From the NCBI RefSeq assembly GCF_029265695.1, contig NZ_JAJUHW010000004.1:62001-126000 (forward strand): a stretch of DNA of 64,000 bases. The letters are read 5' to 3'. The position numbers and the translations under genes are program-made. Shown here piece by piece: positions 52,235-60,072 of this stretch. This stretch comes from Gracilinema caldarium. GTDB taxonomy: Bacteria; Spirochaetota; Spirochaetia; Treponematales; Breznakiellaceae. Below the pieces are notes generated by a model. That model had not been told where the DNA came from. It made no database searches and was given only the letters and a program-made list of their open reading frames with translations. The first letter of the stretch is position 1, and each line of letters begins with the position of its first letter.

Positions 52235-53169
52235 CTATATGCTTCACCCCTGATTTCATCAATATACTGGGATGCGCAATGGGCTGCAATAGCCCCCTCT
52301 CCGGCAGCCACCACAACCTGGCGGAAGGGACTGGACCGGACGTCTCCTGCGGCAAAAAGGCCCTTTATAGAGGTTTCCATGCGCTGATTGGTAATGATAT
52401 AGCCTGCTTCATCCTTTTCTGCCTCAGGAACCAGGTCCGTCTGGGGAATGGAGCCGACAAAGATAAAGACCGCTTCTGTATCATCTTCGTACCGTTCGCC
52501 CGTATCGGTTCGTTCTAAGACTACCGAGCGGACCTTGGTGTCACCCTTAATTTCCACAATCCGGGTATTAAAGTGGACCTGGATATTTTTATTGTGGAGT
52601 ACCCGGTCTGCAATTGCCTTTTGGGCCCGGAAACGATCTCGGCGATGGACCATGACGATCTGGCTCGAAAGGTTGGAAAGGTACTGGGCTTCGTCGCAGG
52701 CCGCGTCGCCGCCGCCGACCACATACATTTTTTTGCCCTTAAAAAATGGACCGTCGCAGGTGCCGCAGTAGGAAACGCCGCGGCCCTGGAACTCCATCTC
52801 GCCGGGGACTTCCAAGTGCCGGTGCTTGGCTCCCGTGGCGAGGATAACTGCCGGTGCGGTCATGGTATCCCCGGAGCCCAGGTGGGCGGTAAATAGGTTG
52901 TGTTCTTTAGTGAGTTTGGTTACCGTATCGTTGACAAATTCGGCGCCGAATTTCTCCGCCTGCCGGTGCATGTCCTGGGCAAACTCAAAGCCGCTTTTTG
53001 GTTCAATATATCCGGGATAGTTTTCCAGGTGGTCGATGAGTAGAGCCTGTCCGCCGGGGGCTATCTCTTCGATCATAACAGTTTTTAAGTTCGCTCGAGC
53101 GCCGTATTGTGCTGCGGTAAGGCCTGCGGCGCCTGCTCCGATTATAATTAAATCTACTTCACGATTCAT
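52231..53169 (-). CDS. trxB: Thioredoxin reductase
   Basis: 312 residues. The FAD site GAGAAGLTAAQYGARA, the redox pair CGTCDGPFFKGK, the NADPH site VVGGGDAACDEAQYLS and the C-terminal GLFAAGDVRSSPFRQV are all present. It reduces thioredoxin with NADPH. TAGGAGAT precedes the ATG. It leads a three-gene minus-strand operon with GH3 and GNAT genes; that pairing is not functionally obvious. Confidence 0.96.
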   Translation of the reverse strand: MNREVDLIIIGAGAAGLTAAQYGARANLKTVMIEEIAPGGQALLIDHLENYPGYIEPKSGFEFAQDMHRQAEKFGAEFVNDTVTKLTKEHNLFTAHLGSGDTMTAPAVILATGAKHRHLEVPGEMEFQGRGVSYCGTCDGPFFKGKKMYVVGGGDAACDEAQYLSNLSSQIVMVHRRDRFRAQKAIADRVLHNKNIQVHFNTRIVEIKGDTKVRSVVLERTDTGERYEDDTEAVFIFVGSIPQTDLVPEAEKDEAGYIITNQRMETSIKGLFAAGDVRSSPFRQVVVAAGEGAIAAHCASQYIDEIRGEAYR

Positions 53170-53191
53170 TTGTAATATCTCCTATATATGA

Positions 53192-53220
53192 AAAATACTA
53201 TAAACGCCAGGCTCTGTCAA
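53192..53220 (-). promoter_or_regulatory. Candidate promoter of trxB
   Basis: On the minus strand TTGACA (53215-53220), 17 bp spacer, TATTTT (53192-53197). Confidence 0.5.
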
Positions 53221-53239
53221 TTACCTTAAAATCTGCGAT

Positions 53240-53256
53240 TTGGCGCGGCGGCTGCA
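53240..53256 (+). promoter_or_regulatory. Candidate sigma-54 promoter before the chemoreceptor gene
   Basis: TTGGCGCGGCGGCTGCA has GG and GC exactly ten bases apart, as in the TTGGCACG-N4-TTGCA consensus, with two deviations. Competes with the sigma-70-type call at 53285-53312. Confidence 0.4.
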
Positions 53257-53284
53257 ATGCAACTGAAAATGATTATACAGTAAT

Positions 53285-53312
53285 TTTACTTTTTGGAGAA
53301 TAATGGTATACT
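53285..53312 (+). promoter_or_regulatory. Candidate leaderless promoter of the chemoreceptor gene
   Basis: TTTACT (53285-53290), 16 bp spacer, TATACT (53307-53312), then seven bases to ATG 53320. Same TATACT box and spacing as at the chemotaxis operon (4454-4459). Confidence 0.5.
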
Positions 53313-53319
53313 GTTCTTT

Positions 53320-55302
53320 ATGAATATACGCGCTAAACTGGTCTTGCTTGTATTGGGAATGGTAGTGCTCATTTCCGGTGCATCTTCGGTGTATTTTATT
53401 ATGCAGGCTCCGCTTGTTCAGATTGATAAGGAGCGGAAGGTCCTTGATAACCTGGCTCTTGCAATAATGGGGCTGCGAACCGAAATTAACCGGCTCGATT
53501 CGGCCATGTTTATGTCTGAACGTCCTAAGTTTTATGCAGCCCGAGTCAAATTTGGGGAGGCCTTTAAATACCTGCAGCAGATTTCATATCTTAGAAAGAC
53601 GGATAAAACCCTCGCAGAAGCCCTTGATGTAATCGAACGTTTACAGAAGCTAAATGATGATAACCTTTCTAATGTGGTTGATATGTATGAGGAACTATAC
53701 AAGAATGCCCAAACTTTGTTTACGTTCCCAGATCAAATCGTGTTCCGGCGTTTTTATGACGGGACCGCAATTATCAATAATAACACTCATGACATTCAGA
53801 TAGCATTGTTTAACTTAAGCCGCTTTGATTCTTTTGTGAATATTCTGAATGACAGCCTTGAGTCTTCTCTTAATGTCATAACCGAACAGGGAGAGGTCAT
53901 TGACGCCCGAATTAAACAGATTCAGCAGCAGTCGGTTATAGTCGCCCTATCCATTATCGTAGTGCTTATTGTTATTATTGCCCTCTTTTCGCTCATTTTT
54001 GCAAACACAATCGCAAAATCGGTCATTAAAATTGCAGATGGTATTCGGTCTCTTGCGGAAGGGGACCTTTCGGTTTCATTTTCGATAAAAACGAAAGATG
54101 AGATTGGAAGGCTCGCCCGGCAAATGAATGATTTCATCCATTCTTTGGATGAAGCTTTGCTTGGTATTAAGGATGCGGCGGATCGAAATAACCAGGTAAA
54201 GAACCAATTGCTCGATTCAAGCGAACGCACCAATCATACGCTGCAAGAGATGGAACTTGCAGTTCAAAATGTGGAAGAGCAGGCTCGGCTTCTGGAGCAG
54301 CGGATTGCCGAAACACGCAGCATAGTCGGCGATATGACCGGCGGTGTTGGCCAGCTCGATGCCCGCTTATCGGATCAGATAGCCATGGTCGAAGAATCGA
54401 CCGCTTCCATTACTCAAATGCTTGCAACCATTGGCAATATGGCTCGTCTTGCGGAACAGGACAAGAAACTGGCCGATACACTGGTCAAAATATCCGATGA
54501 CGGCAAGGAAGTATTCTCCGCTGCCTTTGAACGGGTCGAGGCTATTACTGAACAGGTTGATAAAATTGAGGAAATGATAGAAATCATCAACAATATCGCC
54601 GGCCAGACGAACCTGCTTGCCATGAATGCGGCAATAGAAGCAGCCCATGCAGGGGAAGCTGGTAAGGGTTTTGCGGTTGTAGCCGATGAGATTAGGAAAC
54701 TTGCGGAAGCTTCCCAGGAAGGCTCTAAAGAAATAGCGGGTTCTGTTCGCGGTATTGTGGAAGCCATAGAGAGTGCTAAGGCGGGCAGCGCTGACACGAA
54801 TAAGGCCTTTGCCGAAATAGAAGAAAAAATAAAAGAAGTATCCCGTTCTGTTTCGGAAATCAGCAACAGTCTTGCGGAGACGAACGAAGGGGGCCGTCAG
54901 ATACTTACCGCCATGACAAGTCTGCGGGAACTTTCTGCTTCTATTAACCAGGAATCCCGGAACATGGCTCAAAATACCCGATCTATAGAAGCCACCATGG
55001 AACAGCTTGATCAGGTAAGTGAGAGCCTCCGTTCCGCCATGGCATCCATGGCGCAAAAAAATAACGACATGTCTCAGGTTGCGGAACTCACGATTTCTCT
55101 GGCCCACCAGCTTGCTGCAATTGGCAAGGATTTGGAAGCCCGAATCGCCCATTTCAAGACCACCTGCGAACAGTCAGGGGGTGAAATATCTCAAGGCGGT
55201 GTCTGCGTAGACCAAGACCATCAACAGGCTGTATCTAATTCAACATCGGATACGCTAGTTTCAGGCAATTTAGAAGCGACAGCTAGGCTTTTGGATAACT
55301 GA
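53320..55302 (+). CDS. Methyl-accepting chemotaxis protein
   Basis: 660 residues. ATG 53320 begins [17 protein letters not shown], a first membrane helix; the alternative TTG 53293 is judged unlikely. A periplasmic helical sensor domain (about 35-205) is followed by a second helix ([20 protein letters not shown]), a HAMP domain ([21 protein letters not shown] region) and the cytoplasmic signalling domain, whose hairpin tip is [22 protein letters not shown], then [21 protein letters not shown]. The tail ends [16 protein letters not shown] with no CheR-tethering pentapeptide. It senses an unknown ligand and controls CheA. Confidence 0.95.
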   Translation: MNIRAKLVLLVLGMVVLISGASSVYFIMQAPLVQIDKERKVLDNLALAIMGLRTEINRLDSAMFMSERPKFYAARVKFGEAFKYLQQISYLRKTDKTLAEALDVIERLQKLNDDNLSNVVDMYEELYKNAQTLFTFPDQIVFRRFYDGTAIINNNTHDIQIALFNLSRFDSFVNILNDSLESSLNVITEQGEVIDARIKQIQQQSVIVALSIIVVLIVIIALFSLIFANTIAKSVIKIADGIRSLAEGDLSVSFSIKTKDEIGRLARQMNDFIHSLDEALLGIKDAADRNNQVKNQLLDSSERTNHTLQEMELAVQNVEEQARLLEQRIAETRSIVGDMTGGVGQLDARLSDQIAMVEESTASITQMLATIGNMARLAEQDKKLADTLVKISDDGKEVFSAAFERVEAITEQVDKIEEMIEIINNIAGQTNLLAMNAAIEAAHAGEAGKGFAVVADEIRKLAEASQEGSKEIAGSVRGIVEAIESAKAGSADTNKAFAEIEEKIKEVSRSVSEISNSLAETNEGGRQILTAMTSLRELSASINQESRNMAQNTRSIEATMEQLDQVSESLRSAMASMAQKNNDMSQVAELTISLAHQLAAIGKDLEARIAHFKTTCEQSGGEISQGGVCVDQDHQQAVSNSTSDTLVSGNLEATARLLDN

Positions 55303-55308
55303 TCTAAT

Positions 55309-55323
55309 TTTAAAAGTCGGTCA
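55309..55323 (-). repeat. Dispersed 15-bp motif, copy 2
   Basis: Reverse complement reads TGACCGACTTTTAAA, identical to 20351-20365; a near copy (AACCGACTTTTGAAA) lies at about 30559-30573. All three are intergenic and next to gene ends. Confidence 0.55.
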
Positions 55324-55357
55324 CTATTTTTTTGCGTTATGAACGTGGCTTATACAG

Positions 55358-55391
55358 AAAAAAAAGAGGCTGTCCGTGTTTCGGACAGCTC
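55358..55391 (-). terminator. Intrinsic terminator of the ThuA/Gfo-Idh operon
   Basis: GCTGTCCG (55369-55376) pairs with CGGACAGC (55382-55389); the run of A at 55358-55365 is a T-run on the minus strand. Confidence 0.85.
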
Positions 55392-55397
55392 CATTAA

Positions 55398-56450
55398 TTA
55401 GAAAATAACCGGCCGGCCGCTTTCCGCACTTTGGTAGAGGGCATCGAGTATTTTCATGATGAGTAGGCCTTCTTTTCCATCTGCTTCATGGGGTGTTCCA
55501 GCAATTATAGAATCGATAAAATGAGACATGGCAGTGATTGGTTTTGGATTTCCTGCAGCCCAACTAGAGGCCGCATGGTATTTTTCGTCCCATTGGTATC
55601 CTAGATGTTCTGTAAAGAATTCCGCTTCGAATTCGTATCCCTCACCAATGTTGCGGTGAATTAGACCGCCACGGCTCCCGAGTATACGGGTTTCCATCAA
55701 TTCATTTTCTTTTATATTCCCCGCCCAGGAAGCTTCCATACTTAAAGAGGCCCCATTTTTAAAACGAATAAAACCAGCAGCTAAATCTTCCACTGAATAA
55801 GTTTTATGTTCCCTTTGGGCAATCTCAGTTGCAATTGGTGCATAGGTTGTTCCGGTGACATAATCCACCTCTGGGTAACCCATAAACCAAAGAGCCAAGT
55901 CGAGCCGATGAACTCCTAAATCGATGAGCGGGCCCCCTCCTGCAAGTTCCTTGTTTCCAAACCAGCCACCAAATCCGGGCATACCCCGCCGCCTCAACCA
56001 AATAGATCTGCCATAGTATGCTTGTCCTAAGTCGCCCTGATCGATTCGAGCTTTTAAAGCCCGAGCAGGCATGGTAAAACGGTAAGAGAAGTTAATCATT
56101 AAACGTCTCTCTGTTTTTAAGGCTGTCTCAAGCATAGTCTGGCCTTCTGCTGCATTCATGGCCATAGGTTTTTCACAAAGTACATGAGCTCCCTTTTCGA
56201 GGGCCCGGTTCGTTAAATCTTTGTGAAATTTATTTGGTGTTGCCACCGATATTACCTGGCATAACCCGCTATCAATGAGGGCTTCAGCGCTTGTAAAACG
56301 GTTAGGAATTCCATATTGATCACCAACGGCATCAAGTTTGGCTTTGTCAGTATCTGCAATAGCAATAACCGTGCAGTTTGGATTGCTTCGGTACCCTTCT
56401 ATATGATGTTTTCCAATTCCAAGTCCAATGACTCCTACGGTAAGTTTCAT
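55398..56450 (-). CDS. Gfo/Idh/MocA-family oxidoreductase
   Basis: 350 residues. The N-terminal NAD(P) Rossmann domain starts VGVIGLGIGKHHIEGY; the EKP motif (HVLCEKPMAMNAAEG) holds the catalytic Lys, and DLGVHRLDLALWFMG holds the H-x2-D active-site pattern. It oxidises or reduces a sugar or polyol; substrate unknown. It overlaps the ThuA gene upstream by four bases, and ThuA plus Gfo/Idh is a known pairing in sugar catabolic loci. Confidence 0.93.
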   Translation of the reverse strand: MKLTVGVIGLGIGKHHIEGYRSNPNCTVIAIADTDKAKLDAVGDQYGIPNRFTSAEALIDSGLCQVISVATPNKFHKDLTNRALEKGAHVLCEKPMAMNAAEGQTMLETALKTERRLMINFSYRFTMPARALKARIDQGDLGQAYYGRSIWLRRRGMPGFGGWFGNKELAGGGPLIDLGVHRLDLALWFMGYPEVDYVTGTTYAPIATEIAQREHKTYSVEDLAAGFIRFKNGASLSMEASWAGNIKENELMETRILGSRGGLIHRNIGEGYEFEAEFFTEHLGYQWDEKYHAASSWAAGNPKPITAMSHFIDSIIAGTPHEADGKEGLLIMKILDALYQSAESGRPVIF

Positions 56451-57244
56451 TGTATATCCTCCAGATTTTGAACGATTCCTGCTTGTCCGAACTCAGCAGG
56501 CGGTTCAGGCAGTGGTTCTAAGGCAGGGCTGTTGGGGCACCGATCTTGTATTTTTACCCGCTCTGCAGCCCAATATCCTGCATTAACTAATATCTTTTGT
56601 ACCGCGGTATTGTAATATGTGGGATAAGATTCATGTCCGGGGCGAAAATAAAAAATTCGGCCTGCTCCACGATTCCAACAACAACCGGATCGGAAAACCT
56701 CGCCGCCCTGGAACCAGCTGACAAAAACAAGCTCATCCGGTACGGGAATTTCAAAGCGTTCACCATACATCTCCTCATGGGGAATTTCGAAATAGCCCCC
56801 TTCATTCACAGGTAAGTCTTGGGCTATAGGATGGCTTGGCTCGATTACCCATATACGTTCCTTTTCTGCGGCCTCTCTCCATTTAAGGGAGCAGGTTGTT
56901 CCCATGAGGGACCTGAAGATTTTAGAATAATGGCCTGAATGCAGTACCACGAGTCCCATGCCTTCAAGAACTCGCTGCTTAACCCGTTCCACAATCTCGT
57001 TTTGAACCTTGTCATGGGCAATGTGTCCCCACCAGTAGAGAACTTGAGTGTTTTCTAAAAGTTCTTTACTTAAACCATGCTCTGGCTGGTCCAAAGTTGC
57101 GGTACTTACAGAAAAATTTCCTGTTTTTTCAAGAGCTTCTGCAATTACCTGGTGTATACCCTTAGGGTATATTTTCCGTATCGCTTCGTGTTCTTGTTCA
57201 TGGATAAACTCGTTCCAAATGACCGCACGTATTGGTGTTCCCAT
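56447..57244 (-). CDS. ThuA-domain protein (trehalose-utilisation type)
   Basis: 265 residues of a single ThuA, glutamine-amidotransferase-like fold: IRAVIWNEFIHEQEHEAI, DKVQNEIVERVKQRVLEGMGLVVLHSGHYSKIF (in parts) and GAGRIFYFRPGHESYPTY. ThuA proteins are required for catabolism of some disaccharides in rhizobia, but the reaction is not firmly known. AAGGAG precedes the ATG. It is cotranscribed with the oxidoreductase and diverges from an AraC regulator. Confidence 0.9.
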   Translation of the reverse strand: MGTPIRAVIWNEFIHEQEHEAIRKIYPKGIHQVIAEALEKTGNFSVSTATLDQPEHGLSKELLENTQVLYWWGHIAHDKVQNEIVERVKQRVLEGMGLVVLHSGHYSKIFRSLMGTTCSLKWREAAEKERIWVIEPSHPIAQDLPVNEGGYFEIPHEEMYGERFEIPVPDELVFVSWFQGGEVFRSGCCWNRGAGRIFYFRPGHESYPTYYNTAVQKILVNAGYWAAERVKIQDRCPNSPALEPLPEPPAEFGQAGIVQNLEDIQ

Positions 57245-57266
57245 AATGTTGCTCCTTGGGAATAAC

Positions 57267-57321
57267 TATAACAAGATCACCTTTTTGTTGAATGAGTTTC
57301 TCTTATATAATGCTTGTTATA
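57267..57321. promoter_or_regulatory. Inverted-repeat pair between the ThuA and AraC genes
   Basis: TATAACAAG (57267-57275) and CTTGTTATA (57313-57321) are perfect complements 46 bp apart centre to centre and flank the divergent promoters. Good candidates for AraC-type binding sites. Confidence 0.5.
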
Positions 57322-57351
57322 ATCTTTGAAGCATAGTAAAAATCTTAGATT

Positions 57352-58299
57352 ATGAAAGTTGAGTCAGATCTAAAAACACTTTCATCACTGCTGTTACGAT
57401 GTAAACAGGGCGTGCTTTCCGGAGATATACCTGTGATGATACCTCTGGGACAAGCGAGACCGCGGCCTCCTGAATTTGGCCAGTTTCATTTGCAAGCAGA
57501 GCTGTTTTTCCAAGTATCTGGAGCAACCCTATTTCAATTTCCTTCTTCGGAATATCTTTTAAAGCCCAATGAAATACTGATCGTTCCTCCATTAGTGACT
57601 CATTTTGAAAAAGTTCGAGGCCCAGATGATGAATTTCAGAATTTGGTTGCCTATGCAGGGAAACGATCCTGTTCGGTTCATATTGCCAAAGCTGGATTGG
57701 ATAAACGGCCAGCCATCGAGTTTATTCAACGGAGAAACCCTTCCTATGCGGGCCATATTGCCGAATACCTTTCTGATGCGACTGTCCTTCAAGAAGATCT
57801 ATATCCTGTTACTGTAGAACAAGATGCAGCTGAACCAATAAGGCTCCTTGTCGCTACGGCACTCGCTCACTTTTTACTTGCCTTGCAGATAAGGACAGAG
57901 TCGATACCGCCATCAGTTTCATCCCCTTGGCAGGAAGAAAGTGGAGGTTCATCATTAGTCCATGAAGCCCGTGAACGGGTTCTGGCGGCATATTCTGACA
58001 GGGCCCTTTCAGTTCAATTACTCGCTGAATGGCTGAGATGTTCTGCAGATTACTTAAGCCACATATACAAAACTCAAACAGGAGAAAGTCTTACTGCTTT
58101 TATCAATCGAGTCAGACTTGAACGGGCTGCAGAACTCTTAAACGAGACAGGTTTGTCGGTCAAAGAAATCAGTTGGGCTTGTGGATTTTCTGAGGAAAGT
58201 TACTTTATAAAAAAATTCAGCACCTATTTCGGACTCACTCCTAGCCAGTACCGCCGCACTGGACGAGACCTTTTACCGTCTCCGGGAAGTTTTTCCTGA
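57352..58299 (+). CDS. AraC-family transcriptional regulator
   Basis: 315 residues. The N-terminal half has a cupin-like pattern (FHLQAELFFQVSGATLFQFP, LLKPNEILIVPPLVTHFEK). The C-terminal two helix-turn-helix motifs are typical: ALSVQLLAEWLRCSADYLSHIYK and GLSVKEISWACGFSEESYFIKKF, with FGLTPSQYRR after them. It is divergent from and probably controls the ThuA/Gfo-Idh operon, with a sugar as likely effector (inference). The 3' end overlaps the convergent DUF3185-like gene by 27 bp. Confidence 0.93.
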   Translation: MKVESDLKTLSSLLLRCKQGVLSGDIPVMIPLGQARPRPPEFGQFHLQAELFFQVSGATLFQFPSSEYLLKPNEILIVPPLVTHFEKVRGPDDEFQNLVAYAGKRSCSVHIAKAGLDKRPAIEFIQRRNPSYAGHIAEYLSDATVLQEDLYPVTVEQDAAEPIRLLVATALAHFLLALQIRTESIPPSVSSPWQEESGGSSLVHEARERVLAAYSDRALSVQLLAEWLRCSADYLSHIYKTQTGESLTAFINRVRLERAAELLNETGLSVKEISWACGFSEESYFIKKFSTYFGLTPSQYRRTGRDLLPSPGSFS

Positions 58300-58503
58300 T
58301 AGGCTAAGCCCAAGACCAAGCAGCGCAGCAGCCCCGCCACCAATCATTAAGTAGACGCTCTGCTGTTCAACCTTGGTGGTACCGGTAAAGACCTTTGTAA
58401 TTTTGTTTTTAAGGGACTGTTGGGCGGAATAATATTCATAGCCGCCATAGGCCCCCACTGCAATACCCGCCACTAGTAAAATTAATCCGATCGTTCGTTT
58501 CAT
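58273..58503 (-). CDS. DUF3185-like small membrane protein
   Basis: 76 residues. ATG 58503 is chosen because AAAGGAG sits seven to eight bases before it. Two hydrophobic helices (TIGLILLVAGIAVGAYGGYE and VYLMIGGGAAALLGLGLSLS) flank a short soluble stretch with KVFTGTTKVEQQS; this layout, including the F-T-G loop, matches the DUF3185 family of unknown function. It follows the next gene by 11 bp on the minus strand. Confidence 0.75.
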   Translation of the reverse strand: MKRTIGLILLVAGIAVGAYGGYEYYSAQQSLKNKITKVFTGTTKVEQQSVYLMIGGGAAALLGLGLSLSGKTSRRR

Positions 58504-58514
58504 GGATGCTCCTT

Positions 58515-58994
58515 TTAATCGACCCAGCGGACCTTGTCCGGGGCCCATTCATTCATATATATTCTCGCAAATCTTCCAGAATGCGCAACCCCCGGATTTT
58601 CAGGAAAATAGGTTTTTCTAAAAAACCAGACCACATCGGCCATGTCATCTGCGGAATTAGCCGTAGCATACCGAAAATATATCTTTTTATTATTCAGGAT
58701 TTCGATTACTTCGGGATTTTCAACAAGCTGCGGGTCGGTAAGACGACGAATTTCTGAACGGAGTCCGCCGTAGCGGGCATTGCCAACGGTGAGCAGCCGC
58801 AGGTGTTTATGGTCATCCATCCAGTAAATTTCATAGACTCCCCCTACCGCAGGAACAGAGGTCGCTATGGTCCATCGGTCCGCACTTATCAATTTGGACC
58901 AATGAATCGAAAAAAAAACGTCTTTGCCCCGTTTCCGTGCGGTAATACCAGAATCCATGGCCACAGCATAGCACAGGGCAGTTACTTTTTCCAT
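58515..58994 (-). CDS. Conserved-looking small protein, possible GIY-YIG-like fold
   Basis: About 159 residues; family not recognised. Start uncertain: ATG 59027, 58994 and 58958 are all in frame and none has a ribosome site. The middle section GGVYEIYWMDDHKHLRLLTVGNA, followed by GGLRSEIRRL, has a layout reminiscent of GIY-YIG domains, where a G-x-Y strand precedes a V-G-x strand and an L-R helix, but the catalytic Tyr/Arg/Glu set cannot be assigned, so nuclease activity is not claimed. Ends WAPDKVRWVD. Confidence 0.55.
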   Translation of the reverse strand: MEKVTALCYAVAMDSGITARKRGKDVFFSIHWSKLISADRWTIATSVPAVGGVYEIYWMDDHKHLRLLTVGNARYGGLRSEIRRLTDPQLVENPEVIEILNNKKIYFRYATANSADDMADVVWFFRKTYFPENPGVAHSGRFARIYMNEWAPDKVRWVD

Positions 58995-59123
58995 ACATAG
59001 ATACAACGTATTTGTATAAAGAATCATACATTTTTTTATCTCATCGTAATATACTGGACTTTAATATTTTATAAGTTATTGTATAGCAAATAGATATTAA
59101 ATTTTGTTTGTTGATGAATAGGC

Positions 59124-59140
59124 TTGGCATGGTTCTTGCA
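59124..59140 (+). promoter_or_regulatory. Sigma-54 (RpoN) promoter of the sigma-70-family factor gene
   Basis: TTGGCATGGTTCTTGCA has GG at 59126-59127 and GC at 59138-59139, exactly ten bases apart, and departs from TTGGCACG-N4-TTGCA only slightly. Predicted start is about 59151, with GGAGG and ATG 59176 following. Confidence 0.8.
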
Positions 59141-59175
59141 TAATATTCTGTAGAGTGAAAGCTCTGGAGGATGTT

Positions 59176-60021
59176 ATGGCCAAGAAGAAGGACAATTTTA
59201 ATACCGACGATGTGCTTAAGACCTACTTTGACCAGATAAAGGCAGCTCCCCTTCTCACCTTTGAAGAAGAATTGGAACTTTCGCGCAAGATCATGGAGGG
59301 CGACGAAAGCGCCCGGCAGCGGCTTATAGAATCCAATCTGCGGCTTGTGGTGAAAATTGCCAAGGCCTATATGTCTCACGATGTATCTTTGCTTGACCTG
59401 ATACAAGAGGGGAACCTCGGGCTTATCCATGCTGCACAGAAATATGATTTTAACAAGCATGTGCGGTTTTCTACCTATGCAAGCTGGTGGATTAAACAGG
59501 CTATAACCCGGTCTCTGGCTAATAAACGCCGAACTATTCGGCTGCCCCACCGCAAGGAAGAGGCGCTCAAAAAAATCCAAAAGGCTTACAATACCCTTTC
59601 CCAGCTTTACATGCGCCGGCCGACAACGGATGAAATAGCTGCCGAAATAGGCCTTCCCCTGGAAGAAGTAGAGTATATCATGAATATCGCTAATGGTATG
59701 GTGTCCCTCGATGCGGATACCGGAGAGGATGACAGCACCACTCTCATCGATATGTGCGAAGACTACACCTACAGTCCTGATATGGAGTTTATCCGCAATT
59801 CGGTTCGGGAAGATACCCTTAAATTTCTTGAACGGCTCATGGAGCGGGAGAAAAAAATATTGATGTACCGGTTTCAGTTTTTTGGGGGCGAACGGTTTAC
59901 CTTAAAGGAAATCGGTGACGAAATGGGTATTTCTCCCGAAACGGTCAGGCAAATTGAAATGCGGGCCATCAAAAAGTTTAAGGAAGAAGCTGCGGACCTT
60001 AAGGAATATGTATATCTATAA
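59176..60021 (+). CDS. Sigma-70-family RNA polymerase sigma factor (RpoS/RpoH-like group)
   Basis: 281 residues without region 1.1. ATG 59176 is selected since GGAGG lies five bases before it. Region 1.2/2.1: LKTYFDQIKAAPLLTFEEE and LIESNLRLVVKIAKAYM; region 2.3-2.4: KHVRFSTYASWWIKQAITRSL; region 3 with RPTTDEIAAEIGLPLEEVEYI; region 4.2: FTLKEIGDEMGISPETVRQIE. It directs RNA polymerase to a subset of promoters; it lacks the size and N-terminal part of a primary sigma, so it is an alternative factor of the RpoS/RpoH type. A sigma-54 promoter stands just upstream. Confidence 0.93.
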   Translation: MAKKKDNFNTDDVLKTYFDQIKAAPLLTFEEELELSRKIMEGDESARQRLIESNLRLVVKIAKAYMSHDVSLLDLIQEGNLGLIHAAQKYDFNKHVRFSTYASWWIKQAITRSLANKRRTIRLPHRKEEALKKIQKAYNTLSQLYMRRPTTDEIAAEIGLPLEEVEYIMNIANGMVSLDADTGEDDSTTLIDMCEDYTYSPDMEFIRNSVREDTLKFLERLMEREKKILMYRFQFFGGERFTLKEIGDEMGISPETVRQIEMRAIKKFKEEAADLKEYVYL

Positions 60022-60036
60022 GGTAGGCTCTCAGTC

Positions 60037-60065
60037 TTGACCAAGGGCTTTCCAGACAGTACAGT
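60037..60065 (+). promoter_or_regulatory. Promoter of the YibQ-like gene, predicted leaderless
   Basis: TTGACC (60037-60042), 17 bp spacer, TACAGT (60060-60065), then seven bases to GTG 60073 with no Shine-Dalgarno sequence. Confidence 0.55.
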
Positions 60066-60072
60066 GTAAATA

